64,000 nt of DNA from Thalassoglobus polymorphus (GTDB lineage Bacteria > Planctomycetota > Planctomycetia > Planctomycetales > Planctomycetaceae). How positions within the stretch are numbered: the stretch's first letter is position 1; each line of letters begins with the position of its first letter. Below the pieces are notes generated by a model. The model was not told the origin of the DNA. It searched no databases and saw only the letters and a program-made list of their open reading frames with translations. Below are positions 54,733 through 63,755 of this stretch, in pieces. The stretch lies in NCBI RefSeq assembly GCF_007744255.1, contig NZ_CP036267.1, positions 2,731,500-2,795,499 on the forward strand. The letters run 5' to 3'. The position numbers were made by a program, and so were the translations under genes.

Positions 54733-55287
54733 TCATCGGCCGGTCGCTTTCAAAATCGAATCAATTTCTTTTTTGAATTCGACGCGATTCTTATGCAACC
54801 AGGCACAGATCATCCATAGCTGTCCAGAGGTGAGTGTATCTGACGGTGTATTTGAGTTCATGTAAACCGTATCGAAAGATTCTGGCATACTGAAGTAACC
54901 GAGGACAGTCTTCTCGTTCCTCGTCGCAACTGCCTTGATGACAGCAGGCGGCATCGAGCCATTGTCAACTTCCGCGACAGTGGTATAGGCAAAAAGCCCA
55001 AAAACCGGTTTGTGGTTGTATTGCCCCAACGGACGCAATTCTAACGTGATCTTGGACGTCTCCCCATCCATCTCCCAAATCACCTGAAAGATTTTCATCC
55101 CATTTTCAAGTTCTTGTTCTCGCAGAAAAATGTCATCAGAAATCCCTGCCAGTTTTTCCTTCAAGGCAACAATCGCTTCCTCAAGAGCAACCTGATCGGG
55201 GATACCATCTTGTGCAGAAACAAGTGTCGTTTGAGAGATTACAAGAACGAGAACGTAGAGTATCGTGCATCGACTGAAGATTCCCAT
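54733..55287 (-). CDS. Small secreted protein, paralog of the one at 60659
   Basis: About 184 residues from MGIFSRCTILYVLVLVISQTTLVSA (ATG 55287; the ORF is open to 55374). After the signal peptide the body is alpha/beta: FQVIWEMDGETSKITLEL, PPAVIKAVATRNEKTVLGYFSM and an end in ILKATGR. It shares the blocks IWE, YG-LFAYTTVA, PPAVIKAVAT, LGxFS, LWMICAWL and A-S/T-GR with the protein at 60659-61210, so the two are paralogs. The fold may resemble YbjN-type sensory domains (inference). It lies directly downstream of an M48-TPR protease gene, as its paralog does. Confidence 0.6.
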   Translation of the reverse strand: MGIFSRCTILYVLVLVISQTTLVSAQDGIPDQVALEEAIVALKEKLAGISDDIFLREQELENGMKIFQVIWEMDGETSKITLELRPLGQYNHKPVFGLFAYTTVAEVDNGSMPPAVIKAVATRNEKTVLGYFSMPESFDTVYMNSNTPSDTLTSGQLWMICAWLHKNRVEFKKEIDSILKATGR

Positions 55288-55363
55288 GGCATTCTGACCT
55301 CTATTTAAGATGTGGATTGTCGTCATCGGTTGAAATTGAAGAGTGAGAACAGCTTGAAAAGGA

Positions 55364-57274
55364 CTATTTTCCACCGTTCATGGGAACGACTGTCACCACC
55401 AATTGAGTTGCCACCCCTTTCTCATAGAGAACCGCCAAGCCGAGATCGCGATAGAGTGCGTAGAGATTGTTTTCATCGAAAAGGTGCACTAACTCTGAGT
55501 CCCAGTCGTCACCGAACAGTTGCTCGATCTCACGCTTCTTCATCCCTAAGGTGACCTCTGCCCGATCTCCTCCAAGTCCCGGGCGGCGAACCGTAATCCC
55601 CGGTGCAGTCTCGTCGTTGAAGATGACTGCGAGGACTTCGCGTGTCGCCAAAACAGTGATCCCCAAATCGTTGTACTTGTAATATTTCAGGTTTGTCCCT
55701 TGGGCAACTGGAATTTCAACATCCGCAGGCCCCAGGTCCTCCATCAGTTTTTTGATACTTTGACTGAGTCCTATCACCTTCCCATTGGGAAGCTCAACAG
55801 AAGTAATGGGACGCCAGTTCTTGACACCCGGCTTTCGAAAATCGGTGGCCGCTTTGGGAGTCACCCCCACGGCTTTCGCCATCGTGACATAATCGCGATA
55901 TGCGATCGGCCAATACGAACTCGCGGAAGTCATGCCATCCAAATACTGTTCGAACAATTTCAGGGCAGCCTGTTGCTTCTTTGGATCATTCTCAGCTAAC
56001 AGCGTACGAGCTTGATTGAATTGCAACGCAGATTCCATCGCGACGACAGCCGGACCGTTTCCGCGGACAGTTTTCGCTTGTGCAAGGATCTTGAGTGTCT
56101 CAACAACCAGATCAGGCTTGAACCCTCGCGCCGATCCGGAATTGATCAGGATTGAGGCATGCACCAGTGGGTCAAGACTTTTCGCGAGTTCTTCGTCTTC
56201 AAGAGCAATGAACACCTGCTCAAACCAGCGCTCAGCCTGACCAACATCTTTCCCGGCAGGATGCACCAGATACGCGACAGCCAGGTTTGCCTTGACCATC
56301 AGTAAGGGATCTTTGAATTGCAATCGCTCTTTGAGGCGAAGAGCTTCCCGAAATGCCCCGACAGCTTCGAACCAGAGATCGTCGATCACGCCACGGACGG
56401 GCCGTTCCAGTGAATCTGGACGACGATAGAAGCCTCCAACAACGAGATGACCAATGTCGAAACTCCGAATATCCTCAGCATCCAAAGCATCACAATACTG
56501 CATGAGAAGTGCATATCCCAGATTTGCCCATGCTTCATAGCAGTCGGGAAATTCTGTGGTCACTTCGCGAAAACAGGCTTCCGCATGCGGATAATGCTGA
56601 TTTTCCAGAAAAAGAACTCCCGTTTGAAATGAGCTGAGAGATCTCCACAGAGACTTCGCCTGCTTGTCATCGAACAGGTATTGAGCGCGATCCTCCCATG
56701 TCGGATGACTGAGTTTCAGACCTTCGTACCTGCAGTACGGTGTTGAGTCTCCACGCCAACCCTGCAAGTCCTTCATCAATCCTTTCCGCGTATATCCCGC
56801 TTTAAAAGCGAGCTGCATCCCGAACAGATCTGCTTCATATTCGAACTCTCGCTGAGTCGCCATGTAGACGACATTCAGATCGTCCCCATACTGTTTCAGA
56901 AACTTAAGCTTCTTGTGGCTATGATGGTGATAAAGATGCCCCAACTCGTGACCAAGCGTGAAAGCCAAAGCTTCTTCATCGAATTTGGCGATTTCCTCGA
57001 TCGTTGTCACAGTGACCTCGATCCTGGGGATGTCGATACCGTCTTCAGTCCGATACATCGCAAAGGCATTCGCAAACCCTGGATCGGTTACTTCATACTC
57101 CGGCGGCCAAACTTCCCAACCTGCGGGCTTCCCCATCACCGCAAGAAGTCGCTTCATCACTCGATCGGTCACCTCTCGGTGTCGATCGGTGACTTCACCG
57201 AAGGAAGTATTCGTGAGGCTCAAAATTGCCCCAAGACAAACAATGACGCAGATTTTTCGTGTATGGTTGAGCAT
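55364..57274 (-). CDS. Secreted M48-type metalloprotease with TPR and BamE-like C-terminus (copy b)
   Basis: About 636 residues from MLNHTRKICVIVCLGAILSL (ATG 57274), a signal peptide. The zinc site is GHELGH (H109, H113), with E147 in YEADLFGM as third ligand, the M48 pattern. From ~175 helical TPR-type repeats follow (FQTGVLFLENQHYPHAEACFREVTTEFPDCYEAWANLGYALL). The last ~150 residues contain two GxSxxxxxxLG-type units (VIGLSQSIKKLMEDLGPAD and LGMKKREIEQLFGDDW) like BamE/SmpA repeats. It is a close paralog of the protein at 61300-63231. It would act in the periplasm, presumably on a protein substrate. Confidence 0.8.
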   Translation of the reverse strand: MLNHTRKICVIVCLGAILSLTNTSFGEVTDRHREVTDRVMKRLLAVMGKPAGWEVWPPEYEVTDPGFANAFAMYRTEDGIDIPRIEVTVTTIEEIAKFDEEALAFTLGHELGHLYHHHSHKKLKFLKQYGDDLNVVYMATQREFEYEADLFGMQLAFKAGYTRKGLMKDLQGWRGDSTPYCRYEGLKLSHPTWEDRAQYLFDDKQAKSLWRSLSSFQTGVLFLENQHYPHAEACFREVTTEFPDCYEAWANLGYALLMQYCDALDAEDIRSFDIGHLVVGGFYRRPDSLERPVRGVIDDLWFEAVGAFREALRLKERLQFKDPLLMVKANLAVAYLVHPAGKDVGQAERWFEQVFIALEDEELAKSLDPLVHASILINSGSARGFKPDLVVETLKILAQAKTVRGNGPAVVAMESALQFNQARTLLAENDPKKQQAALKLFEQYLDGMTSASSYWPIAYRDYVTMAKAVGVTPKAATDFRKPGVKNWRPITSVELPNGKVIGLSQSIKKLMEDLGPADVEIPVAQGTNLKYYKYNDLGITVLATREVLAVIFNDETAPGITVRRPGLGGDRAEVTLGMKKREIEQLFGDDWDSELVHLFDENNLYALYRDLGLAVLYEKGVATQLVVTVVPMNGGK

Positions 57275-57436
57275 GATCAAACCTTTCGACTGAGACAACT
57301 TACGATAACTTCGTAAAACGCGATCTGCATACAATAGAAAGCATTTACAATTGAAGGGGGAACAACTCCCTTACAGTTCAGGTTTGAAGTTGTGACAGAT
57401 TGAAGCGGAGAAACTCAAAATTCGCCGGAATTGTTT

Positions 57437-57540
57437 CAGAGCATCTTTCGAATTGATTTGCAGGATCTGCCTCGTGGCGAACAGCATTTTTACTCGTGAA
57501 ACCTGTTCTTCACGGGCACATGGAGGAGCAAACTGCTTTA
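57437..57540 (-). repeat. 104-base MITE-like repeat, copy D (inverted)
   Basis: The reverse strand starts TAAAGCAGTTTGCTC, contains CCCGTGAAGAACAGG and CGCCACGAGGCAGATCCTGC, and ends AAAGATGCTCTG. It is the same length as copies B and C and in opposite orientation. It lies between the caspase stop (57546) and the M48 copy b start. Confidence 0.8.
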
Positions 57541-57545
57541 GCTTC

Positions 57546-60500
57546 TTACCGAACGACTGCAATCGGAAAAGATGGGATTCGTCCTCTTTCTGTAATCGGC
57601 TGCTGTCTGCCTCCGGTGAGTTCTTTCACTCTCGATGTGACGTAGGCGTCGATTTCGACAAGCTCGAGCACGTCGTCTCCGTTGAGATCGCAGGGAAGTT
57701 TGAGCCTGCTCTCCACGTTGGGGTGTCTCTTACCTGAGAGCGCTTCGATCAAGGACAATGCAAATGCACCATGCCCCCACGCATCGTCCTCAATGCTCGC
57801 TTGCTGACCGGTGGAACTCGCCATCACTACCATGCCTGACTCAAGGCTGGTCATCTCTGCAACAGCACGATTCAAAACAGAAGTTGTCGCTCTTGTCCGC
57901 TGCCCTTGCGGTCCTAACACTCCTGCTGCATGGCATGTATCGAGACAGAGTAAAACTTTGCAGGGCATCTGCTTCAATGGTTCTGTGAGATCGGAAAACC
58001 GAATTCCGTAGATTGCAGTTTCGGTCGGGTCATGATCGTGAGGACAATAGAAGTATTGACCGTTAGCAAGGTCACCATGGCCAGAGAGGAGCACTATCGC
58101 GACATCATGTTGGGTGACGCTCCTCTGAAGTTCAACAAGTGCCCGCCGAATATTTCGGTCGGTGACATCTTCATCGATGAGCGAGTTCGTAACGACTTCT
58201 TTATAGAGTCCGCCAGACTGTTCCTTGAGGACCTCAATCAACTGGTTCACGTCATCATCTGGAAACGCGAGATTGAGATCTGATTGTTCGTACTTCGAAA
58301 CCCCGATCCCCAGCACGTAAAGTGTTGGCCGAATCGTGACAGGCGCATTTCGAGTGACGACAACTGCCGCGGGACGACTTGTGGCATAAGCTGTTGTCGC
58401 AATCACTTCGATGTGGTTCTCTCCATCAAGCAAGCCGACTTCAACATCGAACGGTTTGGCAGCTGCGACATTGCCGGCGTTGGGCTTTGGCTTTAGTTGA
58501 ACGACAAATCCTCGAGTTCCACTCGCTGGGCGGCCATTGACCAAAACTCGAATCTCATCGATAGGCAAACTTCCTGTTGGTTGCACAGTTCCTGTAACAC
58601 GGATCGTCGTCGCGTCAGTATTTGCATTCTCATTCGGTGACGTAATCTGAACAATAGGTACTGCAAGTTCATCTTGATTTTGTGCGACATCAAGCTGCGG
58701 GGCAGCAGGTTTATTCTGTTGATTCGCGACGAGTCGAATCGCTTCGGATGTTGAACGAGCCTCAAGCACGCGGGAAACGATTTCGGGACGCCGAAAGGCT
58801 CGCGAATATTGCCAGGCAGCTGCGAAGTCGGCCTGATGTTCGATCCCCTTATTGATGTGCCAGCCAATGAATTCATCAGCTCCGGGTGAACCGGTGTAAT
58901 AACCTTCATTCGTCCAGGCGATCCACTCTTCACCATCACTCGTGACAAAGAAATTCAACAGAGAAGAAACTCCTCCATTTCGATCGGGCGTACCGTTCAG
59001 ATCCCAAGCTCGAATTGTTTGGTCACCACTGCTTGAGTACAAGGTGTTTCCATCTGGGCTGATCGTGAGCGACCAGATCGTGGACTCGTGCCCGACAAAC
59101 TCTTTGAGGAGTCGTCCCGTTTCCGTATCGTAAATCGCCAGAGCGAAGTCGTAGCCGACAACAATTCTCCGACCGTCCGGTGAGAAGGAGTAGCAGATGA
59201 CTCTCCCCCCAGCGGTGTTCTCGATCCGCGAAACCTGTCGTCCATGATGAAAGAGATCAATGGAACCAAAAAGATTTTCCGGGGTCGTTGCGGACCAGCC
59301 ATTCGCAGTTTCATTTCTCCGCCGCCAGTTCGTCCAGCTGTCAGTTGCTGGTCCACCAGGATAAAATGAATCAAAGTCGAAAGTCTGAGTCAGTGGATGA
59401 TCGGCATTCACGGTGATTGACCGTCCATTCTTCTGACCGAAAGCAAGCTGCTTTCCATCGTCGCTCACAGCGATCCCATACACGGCGGCACCGCGACCGA
59501 CGATCCTGGAAACTCGTTCTCCGGTGGTTCCATTCCAGATGTAAACCTCGTTCGCGTCTCCCCCTGCTGATGCGATGAGTGGTTTTCCTTTAGAATAATC
59601 AGGATGAGCTGCGATGGTCTGGACCGTGTTGTTGTGCTCGCCAAATCGAGAATCGATTCGGCCCGATTGAATATCGAAAACGCCGCTCCCTCCAAGTTTA
59701 AACTGACCGGTCATTCCGTAAATGAGCTTGCTCGAATCCGGAGAAAAGTCGACGACTGGAATCATGCCTTGCGGATCATCAAAGGTGAGGCTTCCGTACG
59801 ATTGGAGAAGACGTCCGTTTGAGTTGAACAGCCGAACGGGCTGATTGACGACCGTGGCAGCAAACTGCTTTCCATTGGGAGCAGCGACCGGTTGATAGTA
59901 AAAGCTATTTTCGTAAGAAAGTCTGTTTTCGGTGACCCATTGAACGCCATTATAACTCCAGATGCGCAGCGTCTGATCTGCGGAAGTTGAAAGAACTTTC
60001 ATGCCTGGTCCAGACCCCAGGAAGGTGCAATGGAAGACTGCACCCTGGTGACCGACAAGAGTCGTCGTGGGGAGTTCGGTGTTTCCGCTTCGACGCCACG
60101 CATCAATGTCGGACAGCCCGATCGTGATGCCGTCTCCACCGCTCAGCAGGTATCGTCCATCTTGAGAGAACGCCAGCGACCGAACGGTTCCTGTATGGCC
60201 CGAAACACTTGTGAAAACCTTTCCAGTCTTGAGGTCGATCAACAGAAAGACATTATTCTCAAGCTGTCCGCAGACCGCCAAGAGATCTCCCTGAGGCGCA
60301 ATCGCACCACCCACCAGAATCCCTGACTGTCCTTCGCCGATTTGAATACGAAGCGTTCGGTCCAATCGGGGTTTGGACGGAGTGGTGACATCCCAGATAC
60401 GAATGACTTTATCCGCACCGAGAGTCACCAGTTCGCGACCATCTGGAGTGAAGCCCAACCAGAGGCAATTCGCCGTATGGCCTCCCGTTTCCAATCGAAG

Positions 60501-60596
60501 GATCGGATCGGCTGCTTGTATCCGAACCGTGAAACCAAGGATCAGAAAAAGTATGCCACCGAACCAGAGAGAATGTTTCAAGCGAATGAATTTCAT
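57546..60596 (-). CDS. Secreted WD40-caspase (C14-type) protein
   Basis: 1016 residues with a signal peptide (LKHSLWFGGILFLILGFTVRIQA). Residues ~30-560 are WD40 repeats (blade ends ADKVIRIWDV, SADQTLRIWSY, SGDQTIRAWDL), probably a full propeller or more. An Ig-like stretch (~655-755; ITSPNENANTDATTIRVTGTV, VLVNGRPASG) follows. The C-terminal ~260 residues are a caspase-fold protease: LYVLGIGVSKYEQSDLNLAFPDDDV at the front, catalytic H840 in LLSGHGDL and C888 in LCLDTCHAAGV, so the dyad is intact. A DLNGDDVLE EF-hand-like loop sits near the end. Metacaspase-like enzymes usually cut after Arg/Lys. Placed between two paralogous M48-protease/small-protein pairs. Confidence 0.88.
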   Translation of the reverse strand: MKFIRLKHSLWFGGILFLILGFTVRIQAADPILRLETGGHTANCLWLGFTPDGRELVTLGADKVIRIWDVTTPSKPRLDRTLRIQIGEGQSGILVGGAIAPQGDLLAVCGQLENNVFLLIDLKTGKVFTSVSGHTGTVRSLAFSQDGRYLLSGGDGITIGLSDIDAWRRSGNTELPTTTLVGHQGAVFHCTFLGSGPGMKVLSTSADQTLRIWSYNGVQWVTENRLSYENSFYYQPVAAPNGKQFAATVVNQPVRLFNSNGRLLQSYGSLTFDDPQGMIPVVDFSPDSSKLIYGMTGQFKLGGSGVFDIQSGRIDSRFGEHNNTVQTIAAHPDYSKGKPLIASAGGDANEVYIWNGTTGERVSRIVGRGAAVYGIAVSDDGKQLAFGQKNGRSITVNADHPLTQTFDFDSFYPGGPATDSWTNWRRRNETANGWSATTPENLFGSIDLFHHGRQVSRIENTAGGRVICYSFSPDGRRIVVGYDFALAIYDTETGRLLKEFVGHESTIWSLTISPDGNTLYSSSGDQTIRAWDLNGTPDRNGGVSSLLNFFVTSDGEEWIAWTNEGYYTGSPGADEFIGWHINKGIEHQADFAAAWQYSRAFRRPEIVSRVLEARSTSEAIRLVANQQNKPAAPQLDVAQNQDELAVPIVQITSPNENANTDATTIRVTGTVQPTGSLPIDEIRVLVNGRPASGTRGFVVQLKPKPNAGNVAAAKPFDVEVGLLDGENHIEVIATTAYATSRPAAVVVTRNAPVTIRPTLYVLGIGVSKYEQSDLNLAFPDDDVNQLIEVLKEQSGGLYKEVVTNSLIDEDVTDRNIRRALVELQRSVTQHDVAIVLLSGHGDLANGQYFYCPHDHDPTETAIYGIRFSDLTEPLKQMPCKVLLCLDTCHAAGVLGPQGQRTRATTSVLNRAVAEMTSLESGMVVMASSTGQQASIEDDAWGHGAFALSLIEALSGKRHPNVESRLKLPCDLNGDDVLELVEIDAYVTSRVKELTGGRQQPITERGRIPSFPIAVVR

Positions 60597-60658
60597 GTCG
60601 AATGGATAACCGGAATGACCAATCGTTCATCTGAAAAGATAATTTGCCCGAAAACCGA

Positions 60659-61210
60659 TTATCGCCCCGAGGCAGACATCGCCTCTTCGATGATCCCTTC
60701 CATCGCTTCTTTGTTGCTTTGCAAATAGGCAGCATAAAACCACATCGACGCAGGGGTGAGCCCATCTAGCGAAGCCGTGACATTGGCAAACACTTTGGTG
60801 AAATCTTGTGAGCAACTGAAACTTCCGAGAGACAAGCGATCTGTCGTTGTCGCAACCGCTTTGATGACAGCTGGGGGGACCGCATTCTCTTCATTTGCGA
60901 CATATGTCCAGAGTGAAAGTCCATAGATATCTGTTCCGTCATAGAAACCGAGTTTCTTCAGCGTGGCGATAAATTTGACGGAGTTATCATTATGCTCCCA
61001 GATCACGGTGTAAAACGTGCTGCCATCGTTCTCCTTGCCGGACTTGTAGAAGAGGTTGTCTGTGTTATCGAGTACCGCTCTCAGTTGCTCGTGAGCTTTT
61101 GCCAGAGAAGCGGCCGCATCTTCATCCTGGGCGAAACCGGACGAGGTGAAGACAAGTCCAGCGAAGAGTGCGAATACAAAAGAGGCCATACGTGTTGAGT
61201 TGCAAAACAT
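60659..61210 (-). CDS. Small secreted protein, paralog of the one at 54733
   Basis: 183 residues with a signal peptide (ASFVFALFAGLVFTSSGFAQ); start at 61210 or Met8 (61189). Body: YTVIWEHNDNSVKFIATLKKLG, YGLSLWTYVA, PPAVIKAVATTTDRLSLGSFSC, MWFYAAYLQSN and a C-terminal SASGR. The same blocks occur in the protein at 54733-55287. It lies 90 bases downstream of the M48 copy a gene and 63 bases upstream of the WD40-caspase. No known domain; a YbjN-like fold is possible. Confidence 0.65.
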   Translation of the reverse strand: MFCNSTRMASFVFALFAGLVFTSSGFAQDEDAAASLAKAHEQLRAVLDNTDNLFYKSGKENDGSTFYTVIWEHNDNSVKFIATLKKLGFYDGTDIYGLSLWTYVANEENAVPPAVIKAVATTTDRLSLGSFSCSQDFTKVFANVTASLDGLTPASMWFYAAYLQSNKEAMEGIIEEAMSASGR

Positions 61211-61299
61211 CAGCGGGAATTCCTTTAGCGAAAATCAAGGTAAATCGAGTTGACACACAATAAGAAAAGTAAAAGCGATTCCGTTCTGAACTAAATCCT

Positions 61300-63231
61300 T
61301 TAAGTTAACCTTCGAGGTACCATTACGAGAACGAGTTCACTCACCAGCCCGTCTTCGAATTGCACAGCGATTCCGACATCTCGATACAGGTGATACACCT
61401 GATCAGGATCGTCAATGCTGGCGAACTCAACTTCCCACTCATCACCGAGTAAGGATTCGAGTTGGCTGCGCTTCATGCCGACTGTCAGTTGTACTGACTC
61501 ACCTCCGAGTCCTGGACGGATGAGTTTGACCGTGGGGGAATCGGCATTTTTCATAAAGATGGCGAGGACATCCCGACTGGTCAGGACTGAAATCCCCTGC
61601 TCTTTGTAACTAAGCCGTTTAAGGTTTGTATCTTCGATGATGGGAATCACAGTATCTGCAACTCCGAGTTCTTTTTCTAAATCACGGACGGGAAGTGACA
61701 AACCGATGGTCGTTCCATTCGAAAGCGTCACGCTGGTGACGGTTCGCCAGTCTTTGACGCCAGGGGACTTGAAATCATCGATCAACTTCGGTGTGCCACC
61801 CGTGGATTCAACAAGTTTTTGATATTCCTCATATGCAACCGGCCACCAGGCACTCGCAGGGCTGATAGTGGTGAGGTACTTTTCAAGCAACTTCACAGCT
61901 GAAGACTTGTCATTCGGCTTTCCCGTCGCAGCAAGTTGGAGTGCTTGAGAATACCCCAATGCAGCCGTCAATGTATTGACCTGCGTTTTGCTTTGAGGAC
62001 TTTCTTGTGCAACCTGCTTTAAATCCTCAAGGGCTTGCGCAACTCGTTCTTCTTTCAGTGGGCGGCCTGCTCCTGCGTTGATGAGGATTGTTGCTCGAAC
62101 CAGCGGGTCAAGCTGTTTGGTGTTCGCTGGATCTTCGAATAGCTGAAAGATTTCTTCAAAGTATTTTTCGGCTTCACCAACCTGCTTCCCATTGGGATGA
62201 ATCAGATAGGCGACCGCCAAATTCGCTTTCACGAGAATCATCTCGTCCTCGATGCCCAGACGGTCTTTGAGTCGCAGGGCCTCACGGAAAGCTCCAACTG
62301 CTTCGTACCAAAGATCGGGGTCAATCGCTCGCAGTTGCGAAGTTAAAGACTCTGGTCTGCGATAAAAACCACCAACCACGATGTGACCGATATCGAATGA
62401 TCGGAGGTCGTCCTTGTCGAAAGCATCGGCGTATTGCATCAAGAGTGCATATCCGAGATTGGTCCAGCCTTCGTAGCATTCAGGAAACTCTTCGACGACT
62501 CTGCGAAAACAGAATTCAGCATGAACGTAGTTTTCAGTTTCCAGAAAGAGCACTCCGTTATTGAAGGCGGTCATCGAACGCCATAATTCTAATTGTACTT
62601 TATCCTGTTGCAGATAGGACGCTCGCGTATCCCAAGATGGATGCGACGCCTGCAGGCCCTCAAAAGAACAGTAGTCGTTCTTCCCCATCGCTTTTGCCAT
62701 CCCTACAAGGGCTCGACGCACGCCACGATGTGAAAAGCCTGCTTTGAGTGCGACTTGCATTCCGAAGAAGTCGGCTTCAAGTTCTTGATCCCGATTGGCG
62801 GCAGTGACCGCTGTTGAGATCTTGGTGCTACCGAATTTTTGATACCACTCCTGCCCTTCCTGCGAATGGAAGTAGACCAAATGACCGATTTCATGTCCGA
62901 CCACGAATGCCAGAATTTCTGGATCATAGTCAGCGACTTTCTCGATTAATCCGACATACACTTTGATATTCGGTGTGAGCCCCTCGTCTGTTTGAGTCGG
63001 ATAGGCAATCGCCTGGACTTCGGGACTATCAATGATGTCGAGTTTGGGAGGCCAAACATCCCAACCGTCGGGGCGCTCGATGACCTCAATCAGTCGATCA
63101 AATGTTGATTGTGCAACTTCCCGATGTTTCTCCGTCACTTCTGCGTTCGCGTCCGCAGCGACGAAAATGATCGCCAGCGTCGCAAATGCGATTCGCAGCT
63201 TGTCCGATCGGGGCGTAACAAAGAGGTTCAT
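61300..63231 (-). CDS. Secreted M48-type metalloprotease with TPR and BamE-like C-terminus (copy a)
   Basis: 643 residues with a signal peptide (LRIAFATLAIIFVAADANA). Zinc site GHEIGH (H113, H117) and E152 in LEADFFGM. TPR-like helices follow (FNNGVLFLETENYVHAEFCFRRVVEEFPECYEGWTNLGYALL), then a C-terminal part with TIGLSLPVRDLEKELGVAD and TVGMKRSQLESLLGDEW. It has the same architecture as, and extensive identity to, the protein at 55364-57274, so the two are duplicates that have diverged. Its start overlaps the preceding gene's stop by one base (TAATG), suggesting translational coupling. Confidence 0.82.
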   Translation of the reverse strand: MNLFVTPRSDKLRIAFATLAIIFVAADANAEVTEKHREVAQSTFDRLIEVIERPDGWDVWPPKLDIIDSPEVQAIAYPTQTDEGLTPNIKVYVGLIEKVADYDPEILAFVVGHEIGHLVYFHSQEGQEWYQKFGSTKISTAVTAANRDQELEADFFGMQVALKAGFSHRGVRRALVGMAKAMGKNDYCSFEGLQASHPSWDTRASYLQQDKVQLELWRSMTAFNNGVLFLETENYVHAEFCFRRVVEEFPECYEGWTNLGYALLMQYADAFDKDDLRSFDIGHIVVGGFYRRPESLTSQLRAIDPDLWYEAVGAFREALRLKDRLGIEDEMILVKANLAVAYLIHPNGKQVGEAEKYFEEIFQLFEDPANTKQLDPLVRATILINAGAGRPLKEERVAQALEDLKQVAQESPQSKTQVNTLTAALGYSQALQLAATGKPNDKSSAVKLLEKYLTTISPASAWWPVAYEEYQKLVESTGGTPKLIDDFKSPGVKDWRTVTSVTLSNGTTIGLSLPVRDLEKELGVADTVIPIIEDTNLKRLSYKEQGISVLTSRDVLAIFMKNADSPTVKLIRPGLGGESVQLTVGMKRSQLESLLGDEWEVEFASIDDPDQVYHLYRDVGIAVQFEDGLVSELVLVMVPRRLT

Positions 63232-63755
63232 TACTTAAGCCCTTCAGCATTTTTGTTCAGTTTCGACAGAGTCTCGCTCGTAATGCCATGCGAGCCTTCC
63301 AGGCTCAAAACCTCTTTCTTTGACGAACCGCTTTGAAGCTGAGACTCTCTGGTCGGGAGCCCCCCTTTCGACTCTCCCTGTTTAATTTTAATCCCGTCGA
63401 ATGCCGTCGACCAAAATTCTTCTCCAGCATGCCGATTGTTAGCCACTTTGTTTTTCAATGGCTGAAGCTGACCAACGCCAAGTTTTGCACTCTTTTGTCC
63501 TAACACATTTCGGAGCGCAAGAGACTTTTCTCCATCAGTGCTTTCGAGGCCTGCGGCGATTGCCGCATTCTTGTTCTGTTTGTCGGACCTCCCAGCCAGG
63601 CCGAGGTCGTTTGGCTGCATCGACTTTGTCGACGTCTCCGGTTGCAAAAATCGCTCTTTCACAAGCCCATTCGATTGAGACCACGCAGTTGAACTCAGCC
63701 CGGCGGCGACGCTAAATATCACGGTCAGTTGCAGCAAGTGTGGAGTTCGAATCAT
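63231..63755 (-). CDS. Small secreted Ser/Lys/Gly-rich protein
   Basis: 174 residues with a signal peptide (LLQLTVIFSVAAGLSSTAWSQ). The mature part is polar and rich in Lys, Ser, Gly and Gln, without cysteines or a known domain; it looks partly disordered. It is the first gene of the minus-strand protease block and its stop overlaps the M48 copy a start by one base, so the two are likely co-translated. It could be a substrate, inhibitor or pro-region partner of that protease (inference). Confidence 0.6.
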   Translation of the reverse strand: MIRTPHLLQLTVIFSVAAGLSSTAWSQSNGLVKERFLQPETSTKSMQPNDLGLAGRSDKQNKNAAIAAGLESTDGEKSLALRNVLGQKSAKLGVGQLQPLKNKVANNRHAGEEFWSTAFDGIKIKQGESKGGLPTRESQLQSGSSKKEVLSLEGSHGITSETLSKLNKNAEGLK

